A stretch of 64,000 nt of DNA from Actinostola sp. cb2023 (Eukaryota; Cnidaria; Anthozoa; Actiniaria; Actinostolidae), in the NCBI GenBank assembly GCA_033675265.1, contig JAUJYZ010000948.1, positions 239,501 to 303,500 of the forward strand, given 5' to 3'. Position 1 is the first letter of the stretch. The number at the start of each line of letters is the position of its first letter. The position numbers and the translations under genes are program-made. Below the pieces are notes generated by a model that saw nothing but the letters and a program-made list of their open reading frames with translations, made no database searches and was not told where the DNA came from. Of this stretch, positions 23,401-36,000 are shown piece by piece.

Positions 23401-26400
23401 TTGTGACTGACCTGTGGTTTGTGTTCTAAGTAAAATTCATCCACGCCATTCCATAATGCTCTAACCTGCAATAACAGTCACATAGTCTTGCATAAACATC
23501 AGTTACAAAGTTTATAAACTGAACCATGTATCAGTCAAACCAATAGGGACTGACGGTTAAACTAGTAGAGACTATTAGGGACTGGTGGTTAAACTAGTAG
23601 AGACTGTTAGGGACTAGTGGTTAAACTACATTGTAGTAGAGACTATTAGGGACTGGCGGTTAAACTAGTAGAGACTATTAGGGACTGGTGGTTAAACTAG
23701 TAGAGACTGTTAGGGACTGGTGGTTAAACTAGTAGAGACTGTTAGGGACTGGCGGTTAAACTAGTAGAGACTATTAGGGACTGGTGGTTAAACTAGTAGA
23801 GACTGTTAGGGACTGGTGGTTAAACTAGTAGAGACTGTTAGGGACTGGCGGTTAAACTAGTAGAGACTGTTAGGGACTAGTGGTTAAACTAGTAGAGACT
23901 GTTAGGGACTAGTGGTTAAACTAGTAGAGACTGTTAGGGACTGGCGGTTAAACTAGTAGAGACTGTTAGGGACTAGTGGTTAAACTAGTAGAGACTGTTA
24001 GGGACTGGTGGTTAAACTAGTAGAGACTGTTAGGGACTGGCGGTTAAACTAGTAGAGACTGATAGGGACTGACGGTTAAACTAGTAGAGACTGTTAGGGA
24101 CTGGCGGTTAAACTAGTAGAGACTGATAGGGACTGGCGGTTAAACTAGTAGAGACTGATAGGGACTGGCGGTTAAACTAGTAGAGACTGTTAGGGACTGG
24201 CGGTTAAACTAGTAGAGACTGATAGGGACTGACGGTTAAACTAGTAGAGACTGATAGGGACTAGTGGTTAAACTAGTAGAGATTGATAGGGACTGACGGT
24301 TAAACTAGTAGAGACTGTTAGGGACTGGCGGTTAAACTAGTAGAGACTGATAGGGACTGACGGTTAAACTAGTAGAGACTGTTAGGGACTGGCGGTTAAA
24401 CTAGTAGAGACTGTTAGGGACTAGTGGTTAAACTAGTAGAGACTGATAGGGACTAGTGGTTAAACTAGTAGAGACTGTTAGGGACTGGCGGTTAAACTAG
24501 TAGAGACTGTTAGGGACTGACGGTTAAACTAGTAGAGACTGTTAGGGACTGGCGGTTAAACTAGTAGAGACTGTTAGGGACTGGCGGTTAAACTAGTAGA
24601 GACTGATAGGGACTGACGGTTAAACTAGTAGAGACTATTAGGGACTGGCGGTTAAACTAGTAGAGACTGTTAGGGACTGGCGGTTTAAAACATTGTAGTA
24701 GAGACTATTAGGGACTGGCGGTTAAACTAGTAGAGACTGATAGGGACTGGCGGTTAAACTAGTAGAGACTATTAGGGACTGGTGGTTAAACTAGTAGAGA
24801 CTATTAGGGACTGGTGGTTAAACTAGTAGAGACTATTAGGGACTGGTGGTTAAACTAGTAGAGACTGTTAGGGACTAAACTGTAGAGACGGTTAAACTAG
24901 TAGAGACTGTTAGGGACTAGCGGTTAAACTAGTAGAGACTGTTAGGGACTGGCGGTTAAACTAGTAGAGACTGTTAGGGACTGGCGGTTAAACTAGTAGA
25001 GACTGATAGGGACTGACGGTTAAACTAGTAGAGACTATTAGGGACTGGCGGTTAAACTAGTAGAGACTATTAGGGACTGGTGGTTAAACTAGTAGAGACT
25101 ATTAGGGACTGGTGGTTAAACTAGTAGAGACTGTTAGGGACTGGCGGTTAAACTAGTAGAGACTGTTAGGGACTGGCGGTTAAACTAGTAGAGACTGTTA
25201 GGGACTGGCGGTTAAACTAGTAGAGACTGTTAGGGACTGGCGGTTAAACTAGAAGAGACTGATAGGGACTGACGGTTAAACTAGTAGAGACTATTAGGGA
25301 CTGGTGGTAAAAACTAGAGACTGATAGGGACTGGCGGTTAAACTAGTAGAGACTGTTAGGGACTGGCGGTTAAACTAGTAGAGACTGTTAGGGACTGGCG
25401 GTTAAACTAGTAGAGACTGATAGGGGGACTAGTGGTTAAACTAGTAGAGACTGATAGGGACTGGCGGTTAAACTAGTAGAGACTGTTAGGGACTGGCGGT
25501 TAAACTAGTAGAGACTATTAGGGACTGACTGGTGGTTAAACTAGTAGAGACTGATTAGGGACTGACGGTTAAACTAGTAGAGACTGTTAGGGACTGGCGG
25601 TTAAACTAGTAGAGACTGTTAGGGACTGGCGGTTAAAACTAGTAGAGACTATAGGGGGACTGACGGTTAAACTAGTAGAGACTATTAGGGACTGGCGGTT
25701 AAACTAGTAGAGACTGTTAGGGACTGACGGTTTAAACTAGTAGAGACTGTTAGGGACTGATGGTTAAACTAGTAGAGACTGATAGGGACTGACGGTTAAA
25801 CTAGTAGAGACTGTGTTAAACTAGGGACTGATAGGGACTGGCGGTTAAACTAGTAGAGACTGTTAGGGACTGATGGTTAAACTAGTAGAGACTGTTAGGG
25901 GCGGTTAAACTAGTAGAGACTGTTAGGGACTGACGGTTAAACTAGTAGAGACTGATAGGGACTGGCGGTTAAACTAGTAGAGACTGATAGGGACTGGCGG
26001 TTAAACTAGTAGAGACTGTTAGGGACTGGCGGTTAAACTAGTAGAGACTGATCGATAGGGACTAGTGGTTACACTAGTAGAGACTGATAGGGACTGACGG
26101 TTAAACTAGTAGAGACTGTTAGGGACTGGCGGTTAAACTAGTAGAGACTGTTAGGGACTGGCGGTTAAACTAGTAGAGACTGATAGGGACTGGCAGTTAA
26201 ACTAGTAGAGACTGTTAGGGACTGGCGGTTAAACTAGTAGAGACTGTTAGGGACTAGTGGTTAAACTAGTAGAGACTGATAGGGACTAGTGGTTAAACTA
26301 ATAGAGACTGTTAGGGACTGGCGGTTAAACTAGTAGAGACTGTTAGGGACTGACGGTTAAACTAGTAGAGACTGATAGGGACTGGCGGTTAAACTAGTAG

Positions 26401-29400
26401 AGACTGTTAGGGACTGACGGTTAAACTAGTAGAGACTGTTAGGGACTGGCGGTTAAACTAGTAGAGACTGTGTTGGTATAATAACAATCAGGAAGTGTGT
26501 AGAATGAAACTTTGACACCGTTTTAAAAAGGCACATAAATTTACTGACATTTACGACGTTAATCGAAGGACTAACATCAAAGGACTAACTCTGATGAAGG
26601 AGTAACGTAAGTAAATGTAAGAGCCTTTTCTACACAGTGTTAAAGTTCCACTCTACATACATGCATCATGTCAATTTGAGTCAACTTGGTGTGAAAGTAA
26701 GGGTTTGCTTTTCCAATCGCGTTGCTACGGAAATACTGTAAATTTGGTAGCAAACGATTCAATATTTGGTCACCAAACACTCACACCTATACTTTACAAA
26801 TTATTAGTGTTGTTTAGTGTTCAAGTTTCATGAGAATCTGACAAGCGACAAATTGTTAGTTGAGACAGAAGAGGACAATCCTCACAAATAATATACACAC
26901 ATGTACATACCTACATTATTGAACGTGGGTACACAAAATTCAGGCACAAATGACACAAAATGGTCATTTATTATAACTCACTCCAGTGCGGATCCAGGGT
27001 TTTAAAAAGTGGGGTTCCAGGAATGCTACTTCTTGCATTTTTAAGGACAAACTTTAATTTCAATTTCATTCTGCTTAGCGTAAAGAACATGATCGCTTCA
27101 CAAAGGGGGGTTCCGTGGAACCCATGGAACCATCCCTGGATCCGCCACTGCACTCTATAATGTATTACTAGTACTATAGTTTTATTAATTAATTATTTAT
27201 TTAGGGCCTGGATGAAAATTACTCTGTGTAACTCTAGTCACCCTGTTTAAATAAAGTGTATTATTATTATTATTATTATTACTATTGTCACTTACCTTTT
27301 GCAAATGCTGTGTTCGCTGGATAGCATCTACTTCTTTCTGATAATCATTACTCAAGGCAATGCTACAAATTTAAAATAAACTATCAAATGAAACCTCACA
27401 ATGTACAGTACAGCCTAGAAGTTTGTTAACAAAATATGTGTGTGTTGCTTGTGGGCCTGTCCCCACGTACGTACTAATTTACAGCAAAGATGGGCCCCAT
27501 CCATATGCGTGGGTACTGTCAATGGAGGCTGTCCAAAACCTGCATATGGCCGGGACATGGGCATGTTAACAGACGTCTAGGCTGTACTGTAGTGTATCTT
27601 TTAACTCCCAGCTTAGTTCTAAAATGTTCTGTTTATTCCCTGATCACACATGATGGCTCAACTACTCTGTGGCCTACACAAGCTATAGCTAACATTCTTG
27701 AGTATAAATATGTGTACAGCATCAAGAGATTCTTCTATAGCTAAGTACAGTATGTGTAGAGCATACCTTCTGGTCATCTGTTCACCCTTGGAGCTCACTT
27801 CCTTGTGCAGATGTTTCTCAATATTATGTTTTTCTTTTTTAGACTTCGATTTTCCTTGTTTAACTCACTATCAGATAAAAGATCTTCAATAATTACTTCC
27901 AGCATTTTGAGGTTACATATTCTCATGCCTCGGATGCTTTAGATGCAATGGAGCATGTGCATTTACTGGTAACCTCCGCCTTGAAGTATAAGGACTGCGC
28001 AGGAGATTTAAGAAGAAACTAAAGCGCCACCCTAAATGTTAATATTGCAATCGCGCATTCAGGATTAGTCATATATATTCTATATTTAGTGTTTATGTAA
28101 CCCTTGGTAGTGTCATTATTTCTGTTCATACAGGGCTCCATTTAAACTAGCACTGCTAAATTGGATGTATCTGTTGTATTGCATAAATATTGAAATAATA
28201 AAATATATATAGTAAATAAATAATAAATGGCTTTATTTAAAGAGGGTGACACGTGACAGCTTACGCCAATGACCCTGTGGCCCTCTATTTGGCATGCCAC
28301 ACACACAGGGAACTTCGTGCCCTATAGTCGTTCTCAAGAACATTGTCCACTCTCAAATATACATTTATACATATATAAGGAGTTGTAAGTACAAAATCCA
28401 GGTTTTTAACCTATAACATTTGCCATGTCATTAAAATTTTAGTATTTAAAAATATATATTAAAAATATATTTCCTTTTGTCCAAATGTTCGGATTTTTTG
28501 TATACATTTTGCTAATCGTATGAGTAATGAGGAAAATATATTTTCACAAACATCCTATAATAGTAAGTGTTGTGATTGGATAAAAACCTTCATTTTGTAC
28601 TTACAGTATATATGTATAAAATAATACTACTAAAATTTAAAAAAATTAATAGATAGAAATAAAAAACAGAGAAAAAAAATTTGATAAAAATATATAATAA
28701 AATAACAATTTTTTTTTTATATGTTAATAAGATAAAATAACATACAGAAAATGTACAAGATATAGGTTTACTTTAATGATTATTATTATTGAGAACCTTA
28801 CACTGCATATGATTTCCAGTGTTGTTGAACTTCTAAGGAGTATTGTGTTAGGTCTAGAAACCTGTTGATTAGAACAACATTAACCTTAGTAGTGATTCGT
28901 AGTGATTTGATTTCAGTGATACATGTATGCATGTCCTTCCTTCAAGGTCCAAAAACTGAAACAGCTCATCGGCCACAACCCTTCTCGGAACTGTCACAAT
29001 AAGTAAGCAACTGCCGGTACCATAAAATAATAACTAAATAACTAGCTTATCGGTAATGACAGTTTTAACATCATCATCATCTCCAATCATCAACATCACC
29101 AGACACCAAAATCATTTTCTCCATCTCCAGCAATAGTGACATCGCGTGGTAAAGATGTACATGTACAACTTGTGCCAACTGTAACGCCAAGTACAACTTC
29201 TTTTTGAGCATACGTTTTTCTTACACGACTGTAACACTAAGTCTGCACTGCAGATTCATCACTACCACCATCATCATCATCACCACCACCATCATCATCA
29301 TCGTCATCACCACCATCATCACCACCGCCATCATTATCATCATTATCATCACCACCACCACCATCACCACCATCATCATCATCACCACCACCATCATCAT

Positions 29401-30005
29401 CACCATCATCATCATCACCACCACCACCATCATCACCACCACCATCATCATCACCACCACCATCATCATCAACATCACCACCATCATCATCATCACCACC
29501 ATCATCATCACCACCATTATTTCAACACAACACAATCATGAACAAAAATCCAGATATACCTTTTTCTGTGTAATGAAGTGTGTACTTGAAGAGACTTTGA
29601 AATGACTTGGGAAAACGAATGATTATGGATTGACTTGAAAGGGAATGTTGGTATTGACACGTGTCTACCTGATTAACAGAAAACAATATATTATCTACAT
29701 GTAATGTAGTTTGCTGTAACATATATATACAATAAAAGGCTGAGAAAAACGTTTTGAAAACTCATATTTTTCTTTGCCTAGTATGATATATTTTGTCAAA
29801 GAACAAGTAGTGTGGTAGTTTGTATGTTTTCTTGTGAGTGTAATTATGTACCACAAATGGAAATGTTACTATTTTGATGTGATGGGAGACAAACAGATCA
29901 TATTAAAATCATATTGAAATCATATTAAACAAAATCGTCGTCATTTACATAGACTTTAACTTTGATTTGCTTGGCCAAACTTACTGTATTTTAAATAATA
30001 ATAAT

Positions 30006-30036
<31 letters not shown>

Positions 30037-33000
30037 TACTACTACTTTATTATTTATAAGGGCTTTTTCTAGTGCTCAAAGCGCTATCTAAATTATAATT
30101 ACGCGGAATAAATATCCTAATACTATAATTCCTATAAAAAAAACATTGAACATACATGTATATAAAATAAATATAGCTAACCTATTAATATTTACAAAAT
30201 AAAAAACTGAACAAAACATAAATTATAGTAAAACATGATTTATACATCTATGCATGATAAGTATTGAATAGACAATTTTCGCAACCGTACTCTATGGGAA
30301 TTAAAATGTCTCGCCACCGGTTTCAACATTGTTTTCTTATACAGTACTGCTCATACTATATTTCTAAAATATTGAGATATTATATATCTTACTTACTGTG
30401 ATCTCGAAGCATAACAACCTTTAAAATATACATGGTGAACAACATGAGAAAATTATAGAATCTTTCTCCTGAAAAATGAGACACATTAAAAATTACATAA
30501 AAGTATAGACTTCTCTAGTGGTGAGAAAGTGCACAACTCAATAATAATAAAAATAATGCTGCTCGAGAGTCCAACTGTGCTCTTTTGCGCATAAAACGTT
30601 TTTTCTAGCCTGCTCGAAGAACACCTCTGGACTCTCGAGCATGTTGCCTGACGAAGACTGATGGTAACTAACTACTTTTACCAGTAAGTGATTTATTCTT
30701 ATTTGCAAATAAGCTTATATATGGGTACAGCTTATACACGGGTACAACTTATACATGGGTACAGCTTATACATGGGTACAGCTTATATATGGGTGCAGCT
30801 TATACATGAGTACAGCTTATACATGGGTACAGCTTATATATGGGTACAGCTTATACATGGGTGCAGCTTATATATGGGTACAGATTTTATACATGGGTGC
30901 AGCTTATACATGGGTACAGCTTATACAATGGGTACAGCTTATATACGGGTGCACATTTATACATATACATGGGTACAGCTTATATATATTTCTAAATATT
31001 GGTACATTATATATACATGGGTACAGTTATACATGGGTACAGCTTATACATGGGTACAGCTTATAAATGTACATGGGTACAGCATTATAAAAGCTTATAC
31101 ATATGCATGGGTACAGCTTATATACAGGAAAGCTTATACACATTACAGCTTATACATGGGTATAGCTTATACATGGGTACAGCTATACTGGGTACAGCTT
31201 ATACAGTGGGTACAGCTTATACATGGTGCAGCTTATACACAGGTGCTGCTTATGCGCATGCAACATTTCACAGGTGCAGCTTATACATGGGTGCAACTTA
31301 TACACAGGTGCAGCTTATACATGGGTACAGCTTAACATGGGTACAGCTTATACACAGGTACAGCTTATACACAGGTACAGCTTATACACATGTGCTGCTT
31401 ATACACAGGTAGCTTTGCACACAGGTGCAGCTTATACACAGGTGCAGCTTATACACAGGTGCAGCTTATACACAGGTGCAGCTTATACACAGGTGCAGCT
31501 TATACATGGGTGCAGCTTATACATGGGTACAGCTTATACATGGGTACAGCTTATACATGGGTACAGCTTATACACATGGGTGCAGCTTATACATGGGTGC
31601 AGCTTATACACAGGTGCAGCTTATACACAGGTGCAGCTTATACACATGGGTACAGCTTATACACAGGTGCAGCTTATACACAGGTGCAGCTTATACACAG
31701 GTGCAGCTTATACACAGGTGCAGCTTATACACAGGTGCAGCTTATACACAGGTGCAGCTTATACATGGGTGCAGCTTATACATGGGTACAGCTTATACAT
31801 GGGTACATACATGGGTGCAGCTTATACATGGGTGCAGCTTATACACAGGTGCAGCTTATACACAGGTGCAGCTTATACACAGGTGCAGCTTATACACAGG
31901 TGCAGCTTATACACAGGTGCAGCTTATACACAGGTGCAGCTTATACACAGGTGCAGCTTATACACAGGTGCAGCTTATACATGGGTGCAGCTTATACATG
32001 GGTACAGCTTATACATGGGTGCAGCTTATACACAGGTGCAGCTTATACATGGGTAGCAGCTTATACACAGGTGCAGCTTATACACAGGTGCAGCTTATAC
32101 ACAGGTGCAGCTTATACATGGGTGCAGCTTATACACGGGTGCTGCTTATACACAGGTGCAGCTTATACATGGGTGCAGCTTATACATGGGTGCAGCTTAT
32201 ACACGGGTGCTGCTTATACATGGGTGCAGCTTATACACAGGTGCAGCTTATACATGGGTGCAGCTTATACATGGGTGCAGCTTATACATGGGTGCAGCTT
32301 ATATACGGGTGCTGCTTATACATGGGTACAGCTTATACACAGGGATGCTTATACACAGGTGCAGCTTATACATGGGTGCAGCTTATATACACGGGTGCTG
32401 CTTATACATGGGTGCAGCTTATACATGGGTGCAGGTGCTTATACACATGGGTGCAGCTTATATACGGGTGCTGCTTATACATGGGTGCAGCTTATACACA
32501 GGTGCAGCTTATACATGGGTGCAGCTTATACACAGGTGCAGCTTATACATGGGTGCAGCTTATATACGGGTGCTGCTTATACATGGGTACAGCTTATACA
32601 TGGGTGCAGCTTATATACGGGTGCAGCTTATACACAGGTGCAGCTTATACACAGGTGCTGCTTATACACAGGTGCAGCTTATACACAGGTGCAGCTTATA
32701 CACAGGTGCAGCTTATACACAGGTGCTGCTTATACATGGGTGCAGCTTATACACAGGTGCAGCTTATAAACAGGTGCAGCTTATACACGGGTGCAGCTTA
32801 TACACAGATGCTGCTTATATACGGGTGCTGCTTATGGTGTTACTTGGGTGTGGTTTTTAAGGTACATGTAAATACCTGGGATGCATGTCTTACCTCCAGG
32901 AGAGTGAAATAATGATTGAACAACTCTTGGGAAATAGGTATCATTTTCCTCCTAAGAGAGTTATTAAGAGTGATTAAAGTGCCTATATCACCCGTGAGAT

Positions 33001-36000
33001 TGTTTTTAAAATCTATTTAATATAAGCTGAATAGTTGGTGGGTTCAGTATTTTGTGATTTGAACCTGCGTTTATGAGTTATAGAGGTTTGAAATCTCAAT
33101 ATGCAAATTTGATGATGTCTACTAAGGCTTCATTTATTATACAAAAACGCTCTTGTGCTGATTATTGACATTTGAAAACTTACAGAATATTTTCAGTCTT
33201 TATAAATGATTTTATAACTTTTTTGCCCATTTAAAAAAAATAAGTTCTTCTTGAAAAATTCTAAATAAGTTATGGCAAATTCTTAGTAGACGTCATCAAA
33301 TTTGCATATTGAGATTTCAAACCTCTATAACTCATAAACGCAAGGTTCAAATCACAAAATACTGAACCCACCAACTATTCAGTTTATATTGAATAGATTT
33401 TTAAAACAATCTCACAGGGATGATAGGCACTTTACATACATGTCAACAGTTTTCCATCTGACTGTGATAGTTTGTAAATAAGCTAGCAACAATTTCAAGA
33501 GCTAAACATTGTGCTGACTAAATTCTGAGGACTACATTGACACCATCAGCATTCGCTGTTTCATTATCCTGCCTGATCATTGTCATGACTGGTCATCAAT
33601 ATTAATATTATCATGACTATCTATTTTAATATTAAAATAAATATTAATATTATATAATAAACATTGACACCATCATCAAGAACTAGTGCAGTGTCTCATT
33701 CTCTGTTTCATACATGTAATCTCAAATATCTAAATGAATATTCAGGCTGTCAATATTAATCATCCATGCATGACTAGGCAATTTCAATATTAAAACGGCA
33801 ATAGCTCTGTCCCACATAGAATATTTCTAATTTTAAGGATACAGAAAGAGAGGATGACACATAATAATATTTCAATGTAAAATGAAGGTATCAATTATTT
33901 CGGGTAATTTATTGGAAATGTTTGATATCTAACCAAACATTGAACAGCCCAAGACATAGCAAAGAATCGCTATTTTCATTTCCCACAATGATCATTTGTT
34001 CATGACTGGCATGTCAACGCCAATGGATAACAGACAAACTTTAACATCTAAACAAATCGGAGTATGTATATCTTATACCTAACCATTTTGCCCATTTTCA
34101 TGTTTAAGCCAAGGGATCATTAGTTTTCAATAGAAAATTTAAGCATACGTGCATTCTTCATTGCCTAGTTCTTACGTGGACCATTACTTAAAATCAAATT
34201 ACAATACCATACATTACAATACAATACAATAACCTTTATTTACTGTGGTCACAGGCACACAGGCTAGCGTTCAGTCATGCTGACTCAGTGTCATGCGGCA
34301 CACGTATTGCTGAACATACGGATCTACCCAAGCATGAAAGCTGCATATGCAGGGCGCCCCAGGCTATTGCAAGGGTCATGTGGCGGCATACTTGCAGATC
34401 GTTACGGATCTAAGCAAGCATGTCGTTCTTTTTGTTGGCTTTTTACTCCCAACCCCCATCCTGATCCCTTTTGGTATTACAGTAAGGTGTACATGTAGGT
34501 AGGTACTTTCCACTGACAGCTGTCAGTGTGATGGGTGATAGGTGGTGGACCATGACTGGGTTACCATGGTTACCTCCTTGGCATGCGCAATCTGGCACAG
34601 CCTTCCCCAGGTACCTTCTTCCAAGCTCATCTGTGCTGATGAGTGGTTAACTCACCTTGGCTAGTCTTGACACCCAATTATAACAAGCTTTACGAAATTT
34701 CTGTTCATCAACTTTATTGTTCACAGGCCAACAGCCCCTAAAATATGATACCCAAAGAGTTGTTTAAACACTACTTTTCATATTCATTAATAATTCTGAG
34801 GAAAACACAATATAATTTTTTTTTTTTTATTTTTTTTTTAATTTTTTTTTTTTAATTTAATTTTTATTTTTTTTATTTTTTTAGATATAGAAATCATAAC
34901 AGTGGCAGAACTTGTATTTTGGATACAATTTATTGTCTTCATTTGCATCAACTTTAAGTTGGATTTTCTCAGCCAAACTTACTGGTATCTTGACAATTAT
35001 AGTAGAACATGATTTTATACATCTGTGGATATGATAAGTCGGATACAATAGAGTCGTTTTCATATGAGTGGGAAACCTACGGCACAGAGTTGTGGTCAAA
35101 GTACGGAAACGAAGACATTGTATTCAACCAATCACAGTGCACAAAAGCATTGCTCAACCAATAATGCTTGGATATGGCATAGTCACGGCACAGTACCATC
35201 ACTGCACGGTACAAAATCATACCGTAACTACTTCCCACTCATAACGAAAATGACTATTTGCATCCGTACTGTATGAGAATGTCTCACCTGTGGGTTGACA
35301 CTGTAATACTATCCACATACAGTATGGTTACTCATATTATATCTATTACTTATCAACACTATTCTACAGTTATGTACCTTTAATTGAGAGAATTTCATAC
35401 CTGAATTCCTCATAGGTCATCTGAGGGTTGAGTTTTGATAACAAGAAATACATCACAACCTCCATAGCTTTCTTGTTAGGAAGTGCAAACATGTCCCTAG
35501 ATGACAATCAATACAAAGTTATTCAAGCACAACATAGTTCAAGAAATAATATTGATGCTAATAATAATGTTTATGTCGATACCCTGTTCCAGACTAAAGA
35601 GTGATTTATATAAGTCAATAAAATAATGTACAATTCATTCATGTACAAAATCAAATTTGTTAGACATTTTTCTTTTTTTTTCTTCGATATTTTAATCTAC
35701 ATCTACGATTATAATAACAATAATAAAAAATGTAAGTATACATATCAAGTAATTAAGTATTTAAAAAACATTGTAATTAAATAGAAAAAAAAAAATAAAA
35801 AAAAAAAAAAAAAAAAAAAAAAAATAAATAAAAAAAAGTCAATAAAATAAAATAAAAAGTCAATAAATTATAATCAATGTGGTTTCGTGAAATTTAAGCA
35901 AAATAGCCAAATACTGCTTACAACGGTCGCTAGTATTCTCAAACATGCAGATAACCAGTGGTCTTGTTAGCTTAGCCATGCTTGGATGTCAGTTGTTCAC

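Noticed and set aside
23544..26471. CRISPR-like array of ~32-bp repeats
   Set aside because: Units abut directly with no unique spacers, and the context is an animal intron.
29522..29722. Exon-like FPKSFQSLFKYTLHYTEK with a GTATAT donor, resembling HAUS6 exon 4 (FPRVVQSLF)
   Set aside because: It lies after exon 5 in gene order, has no matching acceptor phase, and its position in the protein is already filled by 32894-32951; likely chance or an old fragment.
30688..32912. Frames of 215-495 codons in the 17-bp array
   Set aside because: The unit has no stop in any plus frame, so openness carries no information; no domain or splice support.
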